DNA from: Krasilnikovozyma curviuscula
Lineage: Eukaryota > Basidiomycota > Tremellomycetes > Cystofilobasidiales > Mrakiaceae
NCBI GenBank assembly: GCA_014825775.1
Contig: MVAQ01000183.1
Span: 1-43,649, forward strand
Length of the DNA: 43,649 nt
Direction: 5' to 3'
The notes beneath the pieces were generated by a model. It saw only the letters and a list, made by a program, of their open reading frames with translations, ran no database searches and was not told where the DNA came from. The position numbers and the translations under genes were made by a program. Below, piece after piece: positions 16,669 to 27,159 of this stretch. Numbering within the stretch: position 1 is the stretch's first letter; every line of letters begins with the position of its first letter.

Positions 16669-17448
16669 ACCAAACTGACTTCAAGAATCACTCACTACAG
16701 AAAATTGTTCTCTTTTTCCTCTATCTTTTCACGATACGCATTTTCAGTAATGACTAGATTCTGTATGTACCAACACGTAGCATGGAACTCACTGCTCCAA
16801 TCTCCCACTGTTGCATTTAACTTCACTAGTCCAGCATTAAAACAATCATCTCCATTGTCTATTCAATCATGTGCATACGTGCCAGAGGAAAATTGTGGTG
16901 CCTATAATAAAGTAACTGCCGGGCTGGCCCCCGATAGCAGAAGAATAGTAAATAATGATAAAGGGAGAAAAACAACTTCCTGCAAGATCGTTCCCATTTT
17001 CTTTTTGAGATTCAATCTCTCTTCTCCTGAGCAATGCGGGCTAAAAAAAAATTCAAGACTTCTTGTTCGACAGCCTGGTGGCGCCCACTCATCTGGTTGA
17101 ACACGCCGAACGAAGTTGAGGACCACCTCTGTCACCTAACAAACACTATCTGAGCAATCAACGACGCTAGAAACCTCAGAAGTACGTGTCAGAGGATAAT
17201 ACCTATTCAATAAAGCTCTGCTATACAGGAAACTGTCTTCCTGGGAGCTGCTGGCTTTGATATTCTGTGCTGACCTACCCTTACGTTTTCTGTGCCTCAG
17301 AAACAGCACAAAGCAAATCATCGTCAAAGTAATAAACAGAGCCTCTTCCCATTCAGCTCAGCATTAGTTTAGTACTAGTCAGTTAAAACGCACCGTGTCC
17401 TGCTGTTGTCCGACTGGTTTTTATCTTACCTTCCTTTATCCTCCAGTT
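16669..17448. other. Intergenic: no gene recognised
   Basis: 780 nt between the WOPR stop and the SAP30-like start. Short frames on both strands lack motifs. Pyrimidine-rich stretches near 16700-16730 follow the WOPR stop. Confidence 0.6.
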
Positions 17449-18239
17449 ATGAATTCACCACCTCTCCCAGCCAAACGATCACGGCAACCGCCCCCACCCC
17501 CGCCGCAGGCTCCAGCTCCAGCACCTAGAGTCAAGAGGAAACGAGTCGAAAAGGATCTGGATGAGGATATGAAGAGGTACGATGGCAGAGGCAGGGATAT
17601 GATGATTCCAGCTAGCATTCCTGGTGCTCTTCCTTCTGACGAGAGAAGAGAATCAAAGGTACAGCTCTCCTACTTTCCCCCTTCCTCTTACATTGCCTTG
17701 CTGATACAGAATGGTTTTCACTGACAATGCCCCGTTTTGCAATTCGCCACTGGCTCATTTCTGAACACACCTTCACCACCACTGCGAACAGATGGACTTC
17801 CTCTCGTTGCCACCTTCAGCTGTGATTCAATACGTTCTCTCCTACTCGACACCACCTCAGATCGTGCCTTCTCCACACTCTCTCGAATCCGCACCTCTAC
17901 CGGACGTCCTTTTCGCCGGAGCTAACATGAGACCGGATAGGACTGCCATCCTGGCTGATATCCAGGGGACCCATGAACAGCTGTGTGCGGAGGCCAAGAG
18001 CCATTGGGAGAAGAGCTCCCTGCCTGGTTCTGGTGGGATTAGGGAAGCGGACGTGGTCACTCAGTTTTTGTACGCAAGGAGGTTGAAAGGTGAGCGTAGT
18101 TCAAAGATAAACTATGGAGCTCGACGAGCTGTCACGCAATGTAAGTGTTGGACTGAGCACTGATAATTTTTGCATTCGCTGTCTATCAGAACGAGTTCTC
18201 AAGATCCAACCACCGGCTTTCCACCACACCAATCCATAG
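17449..18239 (+). CDS. SAP30-like protein (Sin3-binding domain)
   Basis: Probable small subunit of a Sin3-type histone deacetylase complex. Exons: 17449-17658, 17792-18089, 18190-18239; 185 aa. The N-terminus is Pro-rich and basic (PAKRSRQPPPPPPQ, then RVKRKRVEKDL, a likely nuclear signal). The core starts MDFLSLPPSAVIQYVLSYS, continues with IVPSPHSLESAPLP, then RTAILADIQGTHEQLCAEAKSHW and READVVTQFLYARRLK. The order 'F-x-SLPPSA-x-x-Y', 'PSP', 'ILAD', 'E-x-D-x-x-x-x-F' matches what I recall of fungal SAP30 Sin3-binding proteins. The ATG at 17792 opens exon 2 and could be an alternative start without the basic tail. Neighbours give no support. The family call is from memory and moderate. Confidence 0.6.
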
Positions 18240-18600
18240 GCGCTCGTGCTTTCTGTCGTATGTTTCAATCACTATCTCTACTTCATATTCCTCAGACTTC
18301 GCTGAGATCTTGTGTGTCTTGCTGCCTCCCTCCTCTTTCCCAGGCTTATCGCCACTTCCCTCCCTGATCTATCGATTCTTCGATCTATATTCCATTGCTC
18401 ACCGTGTCAATATGTCTTTTTGCTCTATGTATCCCTTCTTACTTACCTGAGGATTCAAACTGCAAGAGAGTAATTTGATTGGCCACGAGCAGTCTCACAT
18501 GAAATGATGCTCACTCGACCAATCCTCCCGACCGTCAAGAGCGAGCGCCTTCCCCCTCCCATCCATACCGCCCACACTTTTTTTGTCAGTCGAGCCAGCC
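18240..18600. other. Intergenic: UBC13 promoter region
   Basis: 361 nt, pyrimidine-rich before the UBC13 ATG. No TATA box or gene seen. Confidence 0.55.
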
Positions 18601-19718
18601 ATGTCTCTTCCCAAAAGAATAGTGAAGGTAAAGCCACTTCCTCTGATCCTACACCCCAGTATGAACATGAGTTGGCAACAAGATTACTTATCCGTGGTCC
18701 TTTCGTTTTCCTGTTCCCATTCATCTTTTGTTCTCGGTAGGAAACTCAACGACTGATCTCAGATCCAGCACCAGGTATCACCGCTGTGCCTCACGAAGAT
18801 AACTTGAGATACTTTGATGTAGTAGTCGTGGGACCAGGAGGAAGCCCTTTCGAAGGTAGGTCTCTCTCTTTCTTTCCATTGTCCAATTGGCAGATCGGTA
18901 GATTTGGATTGAGAAGGAGGGATGGATCGGTAGGATACAGTGTGGATTCATGTGTCACTGAGGCTGTGGGTGAACCTCACAGCGATTTTGAGACGAAAGG
19001 CTCATTGAGTGTGGTATTGTGAAGCTATGTCTTCACCTCCGAAACCACTCCGTGAGATCCAGCAGCGTCTCTCTAAGGTCGCCAGTATCGATATGTTTTG
19101 TCAGTCACCTAACTACGTTGGTTGCATGGCCGTTGCCATCGGACAGGAGGTCACTTCAAGCTCGAGCTCTTCCTGCCGGAAGAATACCCTATGTCACCTC
19201 CAAAGGTTAGGTTTTTAACCAAGATCTACCATCCAAATATCGGTGAGTATGCTTCAAACCATTCGGTTCTACAATGGTACTTGTACTCACTTCTCCGGTT
19301 GATTTTATATCTAACAGATAAACTCGGGCGTATCTGCTTAGACATCCTCAAAGGTGAGCCGAATGCGCTGGGCCCTCATTCCACAAGGCTTTCATGAGTC
19401 GGGAAGTTCTCATGTTCTCTTCCAACGTCACTGCTTTCGTTTGCCATGCAGATAAATGGTCACCGGCTCTTCAGATCAGAACCGTCCTCCTCTCTGTCCA
19501 AGCCCTCCTCTCCGCTCCAAACCCAGATGACCCTCTAGCAGTTAGTTTTTCTCCTCTAAATGTGATTTAGATTGATCATCTCACCAATTTTGCTTTCCTT
19601 ATGGTCGCTACACTTTTAAAACCTATAGAATGACGTCGCCGAACACTACAAGACGAACGAAGCGGACGCCCATCGAGTCTCAAGAGAATGGACAGAACAG
19701 TACGCCAAAGCAGAGTAA
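18601..19718 (+). CDS. UBC13: Ubiquitin-conjugating enzyme E2 N (UBC13)
   Basis: E2 enzyme that, with an Mms2/Uev partner, builds Lys63-linked ubiquitin chains, for instance on PCNA in error-free DNA damage tolerance. Exons: 18601-18627, 18741-18855, 19147-19242, 19318-19353, 19452-19540, 19629-19718; 150 aa against 152-153 in human and yeast. [20 protein letters not shown] and [20 protein letters not shown] are near-identical to UBC13. The HPN motif is in KIYHPNID; the catalytic Cys is about residue 86 in [23 protein letters not shown] ends the active-site side. The third coding segment is preceded by a 291-nt intron (18856-19146), the longest in this gene. The Uev partner is not in the window. 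Confidence 0.97.
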
Positions 19719-20310
19719 AGCGGTTTGAGAATGGGTAATCTAGCTTAGAACCACCATACCTAAACCTTTCCCTACTCTAGATGTCGCTGTGTTGCGCTCC
19801 CCCACCGACGTCTTCCTCGTAGACAACTCCTACCTGAGATAATTTCTCGCACCCTTCCCATCGACTTGACGTCGTCCCTTTTATCCGATTGAGCGCATTT
19901 TGTATCTTGTGGCCCCACGGCACCCTGAAGCTCTCGCAAGTCGTGGATTCGAGAGCTCACACGTATAGAGAGAGAATAAGTGACGGTGTGACAGGCGAAA
20001 AAAAAAGACGAAACAGATATATTTAGGGAGACCGTCACAGAACTTTACGTTGTTTTTGTTGAAAGGGCATGAACAACGCGCGTAAGATAGCACGAAAAAA
20101 AGGTGAGAGGGGGTTTGTCTACTAACTACACAAAGGAAATTTAATTTCAAGCAGATTGGTGTGAAAAAAGAAGATCGTTATATGAGAAAGGTAATTGGAA
20201 GATGCAGAGATATGGATTAGAAACACCGATACGCAAAGAGGAGGACAAAGACCCAAGATTGAGCCCAAAGAGGTTGCAGATGAGTGCTAGACCTCAGAAG
20301 GTTGTTGGTT
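19719..20310. other. Intergenic: convergent 3' ends of UBC13 and PUB1-like gene
   Basis: 592 nt between two stops that face each other, so it should hold both 3' UTRs. Several A-runs (near 19998 and 20093) occur. No gene recognised. Confidence 0.55.
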
Positions 20311-22485
20311 TTATTGTTGTGGTTGAGCTGGTTGAGCTCCGTAAAATTCTCCCCATCCTCCAGCTCCAGCGGCTGGGTTTTGTCCGCTCAACTGTTGGGC
20401 CTGGAGGGCTTGTTGTTGGTCTGATGAGAAAATGAACACAAGTGTCAGATTTATCTACTTTATTGTCGAGAAGAAATACGGTTGCTCACAGTAAGCAGCC
20501 ATGACAGCTGGATCTTGTTGAGCCCAAGCAGCAGCATTGGCGTCTTGTCCTGGAACAGCTCCTGGCTGACCTTGAGTAGCACCAGCAGCAGCTGGAGAAC
20601 CAGCTCTACAAATGCGGTAAAGAGGAACGCTTAAAAAATATTACAGGAGAGTAAACAAGAACTGTACAACTCACTGAGCACCGGGGAAAGCACCGTACTG
20701 AGCTGCAAATGGATACTGCCCATAGGCGTTGGGTGGCATACCGTACATAGCAGCAGGGTTAGGTGGCATTCCATATCCACCAGGCTGACCACCAATAGGA
20801 CCTCCTGGCTGACCGCTTCCACCGCCTCCTCCGGCACCAGAGTCAATTCGGTCTTTACCCCAACTGAGTTTCACGGGTCGGCCTTGGATGAGCTGGCCCT
20901 GCAGTTGGACGATAGCCATGGCGGCGTTCTCGTGCGTGTCGAGTTTTACGAAGGCGAAGCCTCGATCGGATTGCATTCGAATTTCGACAATGTACCCGTA
21001 GCCCTAATAACACGAGTAAAAAGGACCATCAGGATGACTTGATCTCGATACAATAACTACCATCTAGTGCGGACTCACTTGGAACAATGGAATCAAGTCG
21101 GCTTGAGTTGCGTAAGGAATCAAGTTTCCAACGTAGACGGTAGTGTTGAACGCAGGCGTTTGAGTAACAACGACCTCATAGCTGAGGGGACCACCTTGGA
21201 AATTGATAGGAGCGGGGGCCGTACCCATGGGGCGGCCCATCCCACCTCCATATCCTCCTCCTCCGCCACCACCACCAACCATACTGGAGCCTCCAGTCTG
21301 AGTCTTTTGGTTCGCCCAGTTGACTCTGATAGCTCGTGAGCCGAGCCACTCGCCGTTCATTGTCGCAATCGCTTGTTCGGCATCCGCCTTCTCTCTGAAG
21401 GCAAGGAAGCCGTATCTGGAAACCAGCACACACCCATCAAAGATATTAGTTGAACAGCCCCCTGGTTGACACAAATCTTATTGGAGACAAACCCTCTGCT
21501 CTTTCCAGAGCTCATATCCCACATGACTCTAGCGTCGCTCAAAGTTCCAAACGCACCAAAGGCCTTCTGAAGGACCTCATCGTTGACTTCTGGTGACAAA
21601 TCTCCAACGAAGACATGGAAATGACCTTGAGTGTCCTGTTGTTAACACCATAAACATAATAACAAGTTAAGCGTTGGGAAGGTGAGGAGCGGGAGAAGTA
21701 CACGCACTTCTTTGTTTTGTTGTCCTTGATAAGCCCAGTTGACCTTGATCTCGGTGTCAAAGATCTTTCGACCGTTCAACGTCTGAAGAGCCGTTTCAGC
21801 AGCCCTCATGTCGATGCTGACGTACGCGCGCGCAGAGAAAATGTATCAGCATGGGTAGCATGCTCCGGCTTGAGAAGGAAAAAAATTGGGATGAAAGAAG
21901 GTAGAGACATACTATTCAACAAAGCCGTAGTTCAGACCGCCGTGTTGGAACGTACGATCAGGGATAATCTTTACGTTTTGGACGGGCCCAGCGACGGCGA
22001 AGATCTCGGTGAGCATGTACTCTACCAAGTTACAACGAAAGCATGAGCAGAAAAAAACCACAAACATAATTAGCACCAGGTATATGCCTGCGGCAGACGA
22101 ATAACTGGGGGTCGTCTTCGTCGCTTTCCACCTCCTTTTCTTTTGGATGGGAAGGGTGAGAAACTTACCAGTCACTCTTGGCGAGAGGTTTCCGACATAG
22201 AGATGGGCTCGCCTTTGTCATCCAACAGAACCACGTCAATACGACTTTCTTCTTCTATGCCATGAAAAGGATGGAAAAATACTTACTTCTGAATAAATCC
22301 ACAAAGAGCAACGTGGAAAAGGCGAGGAGAATGATCAGCCCTTTGTTCCTTTTACTTCTTCACCAGACCCCATGCATCCGTCCTCCTGCCTTCCCTAACA
22401 AAAAAAAAAGAACACTTACAGGAGGCTCAGCTGAGTTTCCAGCGGCCATTCCCTCGACGGGCATTGGGGAAGCAGATGAATCCAT
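20311..22485 (-). CDS. PUB1: PUB1/TIA1-like RNA-binding protein, three RRMs
   Basis: Poly(U)/AU-rich mRNA-binding protein of the TIA1-Pub1 group, acting in mRNA stability and stress granules. Exons in coding order: 22485-22420, 22288-22287, 22212-22169, 22021-21913, 21816-21708, 21635-21493, 21415-21079, 21003-20675, 20605-20490, 20420-20311; 1365 nt, 454 aa. RRM1 (about 25-103): RNP2 LYVGNL, RNP1 LNYGFVEY. RRM2 (about 115-190): HVFVGDL and SRGYGFLAF. A Gly-rich linker (GGGGGGGGYGGGMGRP) follows. RRM3 (about 248-320): VYVGNLI and DRGFAFVKL. The tail is rich in Gly, Ala, Pro and Gln and ends GGWGEFYGAQPAQPQQ. The junction between exon 1 (ending EPP) and the RRM1 start (RAHLYVGNL) needs a 2-nt exon; without it no in-frame path exists from the only good ATG. 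The family call is firm; orthology to PUB1 is by architecture. Confidence 0.93.
22287..22288 (-). other. Predicted 2-nt micro-exon (AA) of the PUB1-like gene
   Basis: On the minus strand the sequence reads TTATTCAG-AA-GTAAGTA. Acceptor and donor are both strong. The upstream exon ends in phase 0 and the next exon begins with the third codon base, so exactly 2 nt (mod 3) are needed; AA+G gives Lys in EPP-K-RAHLYVGNL. Longer exons ending at the same donor hit stops in the required frame. Confidence 0.65.
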
Positions 22486-23088
22486 TTGAACTTTTTTTTT
22501 CTTCGTTCGTTCGTTCGGTGCTGGGGTTTCGAGATGAGAGGAAAAGAAGGAGACTTTTGAAGAGAAACCCTGTAAATATATTTATTGCATCCAAAGGATT
22601 CCGAAGACGAGGGAGGGAGAAGAGGAATAAGTCAGTTGGTGCTGCTCGTGCGACGCTTGGTTCCAGAAAGCTGATGCTGACCTATTGAAACACCCAAGAG
22701 GAGAAAAGGAGCAGAGGAAGAGACAAACAGAGAGGAAGAAGGAAGAGAAGAGAGACAGAGGGAAAAGGGAAAAGCAACGGGATAGAGCTCGAGTTAGTTT
22801 TGGTTGGAAGGAGATCCCATGTGAATCGCTCAGAGTCAGAGCAGCGTCGGTGGCAGTGGCGCTGAAACTTACTCTAGTATTATCAAGAGTTTTCCAATTG
22901 CGCTTTCTTAAGGAGACTAAAGATGAAGGCACAAAGTAAATGAATTGCCTGTTAATAAGGACGTTCATCGCCCATCGAGTCTTATAAGGAGATTTCATAA
23001 ATGTAGAGAAGTCGCATATTGAATGTGAAAATGTCCAGTCTCAGGGTATAACGAAGGAGGAAGAGGGAAACAAAGAAGCAAGAATGTT
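22486..23088. other. Intergenic/leader: long upstream region of the PUB1-like gene
   Basis: 603 nt between the KRE9-like stop and the PUB1-like start, both on the minus strand. It contains a polypyrimidine tract (listed separately) and probably the promoter and leader. No coding sequence recognised. Confidence 0.5.
22696..22774 (-). promoter_or_regulatory. Polypyrimidine tract upstream of the PUB1-like gene
   Basis: About 79 nt that read almost entirely C and T on the minus (sense) strand, 211-289 nt upstream of the ATG. CT-rich tracts are common in fungal promoters and leaders. Whether it is transcribed is unknown. Confidence 0.4.
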
Positions 23089-24360
23089 TTATCTCTTCGC
23101 CCATCTATAGGAAAGAAACCAAAGGAAGTGCAACTCGTCAGGCCAGTTACATTTCCTGGATTCAAACCACAGTCAACAGCGCTTACCTCGTTCCAGACAA
23201 ATAAGCACGACCCCTGCAATCAATACAGAGAAGAAATTCAAGTTAGTTGTGTTACACGGATGTAATGTCCAGTGGGACAAGACACTACTAACCAAGCGGG
23301 AGAACCGCCAGTAGGTTGCTCAGAAAATTCGCCGTCTGCACAGGTAGCCCCGCTGGCCGTGATCTAATTTCATTTTATAACGCGAGCAGTGAAGAAATGT
23401 TCAGCAAGCGAGAAGGGAGTCGAAGTGACGGAGGGGAAGACGTACGCAGAATCGGCCATCCGTGTAATGGCGGTCGTTCTCACCCCAGGGAGAATTCCTT
23501 CGCACCATTCTGTAGACTAAATTCGCGTCATCGACCACAAAAAAAGAAACGGGATATAAGCGCTGTATCTTCCCAGGTATAAGAAAGTGAGCAGAAAAGG
23601 AACTGCTTTCAGCGTACAGTAGATCTGTGCGTCGGTGTCGACGTCGGGGCATTTATATGTATCCGAAGTCGTAGATTTAGTCATGTCAATTCCCGATAGT
23701 GCCACTGTGTGAGAGGAAGAAGAAAGCAAAGAAAGAAGAAAAAGGAGCTGAGGAAATCGGGTTTAGCTGACGAGGGTAAGGGGAAAGGTGGACGCACAGT
23801 AAAGAGGCCGTCTCATGATGTTTGAACCAGTCTGTTAAAGAGAAGTATGTTTAGTTCATGATGAGAAAATGGAGGTAGCTGGAAGTTGGGTCACTGACCA
23901 TCACTATATCACGACGCCCAATTCAATTCACACCGCGAGAGAAAAAAGAGTGCTCAGCACCGTCTACTGCTTCACTCTGACATTTCATCCGTCCTCACAC
24001 TCACAGTAGATATCCACATTCGTCCAGCTGCCCGTCGTGTCTTGACTCCACTCGACGGTGCACGTCCCATTGATGGTACACCCGAACCCCCCTGAGGGTT
24101 CGACGAAGTTTGGCGAGCCAGTGGCTTTGGCAGAAGTCGTTGCTGATGCTGTATTCGTTGCTGCCGTTGAAGCCTGTCGTGCAACTAGCGTCTTCGTGGG
24201 CCGAAGCAGGGCTGCTGAAGAAAGAAAGAAAGAAGAGGGGTAAGACAGGCGTGAGTTTCACAGCAATCAGACACTGCAGAGAAAGCAACGACTCACATTG
24301 TTCCTGGGCATAGACAGCCAGTGGGATTGCCAGCAGACAGAGTGATTTCAGCAGGAACAT
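23089..24360 (-). CDS. KRE9/KNH1-like secreted cell-wall protein
   Basis: Small secreted protein with a KRE9/KNH1-type immunoglobulin-like domain, a family linked to beta-1,6-glucan or the fungal wall. Exons in coding order: 24360-24297, 24214-24005, 23903-23899, 23831-23798, 23704-23618, 23516-23446, 23363-23293, 23213-23187, 23104-23089; 585 nt, 194 aa. Residues 1-19 form a signal peptide (MFLLKSLCLLAIPLAVYA). After a Ser/Thr/Ala-rich stretch come FGCTINGTCTVEWSQDTTG and WTNVDIYLMTGSN (family: 'G-x-x-x-x-V-x-W' then 'LMTG'), KCPDVDTDAQIYFYRM and GRFCITASGAT, in family order. LMTG is assembled through a 5-nt exon. The second exon's acceptor is a CAGCAG tandem, so 24214 or 24211 may be used. 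No GPI tail is seen. Enzymatic function is not expected. Confidence 0.78.
23899..23903 (-). other. 5-nt micro-exon of the KRE9-like gene
   Basis: TGATG on the minus strand, between acceptor GATATAG and donor GTCAGT. It gives the end of Leu and a whole Met codon in IY-L-M-TGSN, the family LMTG motif. Omitting it breaks the frame. Confidence 0.7.
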
Positions 24361-25178
24361 CTTGAGGTCGGGGATGAGGAATGTGTGTTGGTGTCGGGGG
24401 TCACACAGCTAAAAAGACCGTCTCAATGGTCGACGCACAGGAGAGAAGGGTGGCGCTGCCACAAGGGCAAGTGTCGCATAGGGACATCGACTGATGGGCA
24501 GGAACTCTCTATAGCGTTGGGAGTGTCTTATTCTACCATCTCTTATTGTTAGTAGCTCTTTTCCTGAAATGGTCCTTGACTCTCTCAGCTACGAATCGAC
24601 GACCCCTGAGTTGACAATACTCTAGTCGTCCGGCCTGAACCCAGCTTCTCCTCCCGATCTCCTCTGATACTCCAATTCGTGGTAAAAACCCTCATCGTTT
24701 CTTCCTTTCAGACGGAAACTTCCGTGCTGAACTTCTGAATGGTTCCTAGTGACGCGCCACATCAGCATGGGGAACAACAGCTTCAACTGATCAGACCAAA
24801 TAGAACTGAAGAAAGTAATGTGGACTGGTCAGCAGTAACCTATATTTGTATGAGAACTGTCGCACTGCATACGACTGCATCTCCTTGTATCTCACGACAA
24901 CAAAGGACTTGTTTTCGACACAACGCGTCGACTGTCAAGCACTGACACCGTATGTATCTGGTTCTTATTGTATTGTTATTGTGTTCTTTTCTATTGGGAT
25001 ACAGTTTTAGCGTGTCCTGTTCAATGCAGCCTTCTTTTTCTCGTATGAAATGTTCGTCTCGTAGTCGTTGAGATGCAGATACCAAAGGTTGTGGCAAACG
25101 AGAATCAACTAAACAACACTAGCATCTCGAGACGCAAACCCATTGCTCTCTGATACGCATCCTTCGTCACAGAGGACT
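24361..25178. other. Intergenic: KRE9-like promoter and reductase 3' flank
   Basis: 818 nt. A 14-bp perfect inverted repeat ACGGAA-AC-TTCCGT lies at 24712-24725. No gene, TATA box or RNA recognised. Confidence 0.5.
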
Positions 25179-26654
25179 CTACAACTGGAGCGCCGTGATC
25201 AGTTTACCTGTCGTGCCGTGTCCGCCATCACAAAGAGATGACGGCGATAAGTCAGTGTCATTTTTTCGGACATGCTACGCTCATAAATATGCTTACCAGT
25301 GTTTCCACCACTAAACAGGCTCTCCCAGACCTTCGGCACCTCCTCAAACGTTGCGCTTACGATCGTCTCCATTCCCTCTGTGACGATTTTCCCGCTTTCG
25401 ATCCCATCTTTAAGTTCTTTAAGAGCCTTCGGGATAGCTTCTGGATACCAAAAGAAGAGGAAGCCTGAGAGGCTGACACCCATGGCGATAAGCTGGTAGT
25501 AGTTCTTCAGCAGAGTGTCCCCTAACCAATCGGTACATCGTACGAGATCAGATTATGAGTGGTCAGTACATCACACCTCAGTTCAGTTACAGTAGACAGA
25601 GAAAGAAGAACGAAGAACAAAGATAGAAGAGAACTCACCACCGTTGTAGATTGAAATGCTCCCACAAGCGACGATCCGGCCTTGTTTCCTCATCTGTGCC
25701 AACATGAGATCGAGTTGATTCCCACCGACGTTGTCATAGAAGACAGACACTTCCTTGTTGCAAACTTTGGCGAGATCTTCTTCAAAGCTTGGAGACTTGT
25801 AGTCAATGCAGTAATCAGCACCGAGTGATTTGGCCCTAAGGGAGAGGAGCATTAAAAGTTGAAATCTTAAAAGTAACCATCTCGAATTCATTTGAGAACT
25901 TCGACTTACCACTCGCACTTCTTAGATCCACCAGCAATCCCAATGACTTTCTTAGCGCCAACGAGCTTCTTGGCAATCTGAACGGCCATGCTTCCCACCG
26001 CGCCTGCAGCACCAGAGATCACCACGACGTCGTTGTTGTTGACATGGGCAACCTCATGCAGGCCGATCCACGCTGTCAGCGCTGTGCCTCCTAGAGAGGA
26101 GAGCGAGATCATCTGAGATTGACCGGGAATAGAACTGTTGGTGTTGTTTACTCAGCTTGCGTGAGTGTGGGTGGCATAAGAAAAAGGTGACGGGAAGAAC
26201 TCACAAAGCTTCACGCAAGCCCTCCGTGTCTTCGTGCAGTACAGCATACTCCCTCCAGCCGACCATGCTCATAAGTCTCTGTCCAACCTGCCATTTGGAG
26301 GACCGGGAGGCTAGGACCTCAACAATAGCCCCGGCGGCCTCCATATCCTGTCCTTGTTTCACCGGGGTTCGGTACAGCCGGTCTGCAGGGTAGTCCTTCT
26401 GGATCCAACCTCTCTGTTGATGGAATTAAATAAGCTGGTTTGTCTTTTGCAGTTAGCAAGAGACAGAGAGAGTGGGCACTTACCAAAGCGGGGTCGTTGC
26501 TAAAAGCGACGACCTTGACGAGGATCTCGCCGTCTTTAAGTGCTTCGATAGGGCGCTCGACGAGCTTGAAGGTGTCCTCTCGAATAGAGTCAACAGGCAA
26601 GTTCTCGACAACCCAGATTTTTGTTGACGTTGGGAGGGGGGAGGGGGAAGTCAT
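25179..26654 (-). CDS. NADP-dependent alkenal/prostaglandin reductase (zinc-free MDR family)
   Basis: Medium-chain reductase of the leukotriene B4 12-hydroxydehydrogenase/alkenal double-bond reductase type, reducing C=C bonds of reactive enals and enones with NADPH. Exons in coding order: 26654-26484, 26413-26205, 26134-25910, 25835-25639, 25521-25297, 25207-25179; 1056 nt, 351 aa, normal for the family. Landmarks: FSNDPALRGWI near residue 60, QGQDMEAAGAIVEV, the nucleotide-binding SGAAGAVGS at about 167-175, VIGIAGGSKKCEWAKSLGADYCIDY, VFYDNVGGNQLD and GRIVACGSIS. Zinc-ligand motifs of alcohol dehydrogenases are absent, as expected. A decayed copy of its middle part lies 0.5 kb upstream at about 27160-27345. 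Probable role: detoxification of lipid-derived or plant-derived aldehydes (inference). Confidence 0.92.
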
Positions 26655-27159
26655 TGGAGGAGGCGGTTGCGATGTGATGCTGAACTACAATCGCAAGGAT
26701 TGAAAGGTTTAAGGGAACACTTGAGGTGGAGAAACAGCTGATCTAAGTTCTGTTTTAAATACTATGTATGGCCACTACTTTTTGTAAGGAGATTGGGTGG
26801 TGACAAACGAAAGGGGCATAAGTGGCGTGTGCAATGAGACAATAACGAGCGATAGCCAGTCTTCGCTCGTTAAGCACATGAGACTTCTCTGGAACTGTTT
26901 CCTCTCGGAGCTCACTGTGGTACAGAAATAGAATCTTTCTTCTTATTTTTAACTGTACAGAACTCAAATAGGTGTGAAGAATTTTGATTACAGACAGACC
27001 GGACTGTCACCGTGATCCCCACTTCTTCGAGGATACTATCGTCAATACTCCGAAGCAGGGAGCTAATTGTCTCGCAAACAGGAAAGAATACATTAGGAAT
27101 ACCCCATTCAAGAAGAGACCAGAATACTTACAACGTAGGTGGCAGTACATCCACCTGCA

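Noticed and set aside
16705..17100. Frame of 131 codons downstream of the WOPR gene
   Set aside because: Cys/Phe/Ser-rich composition with no motif, directly after the WOPR stop; most likely 3' UTR and intergenic DNA.
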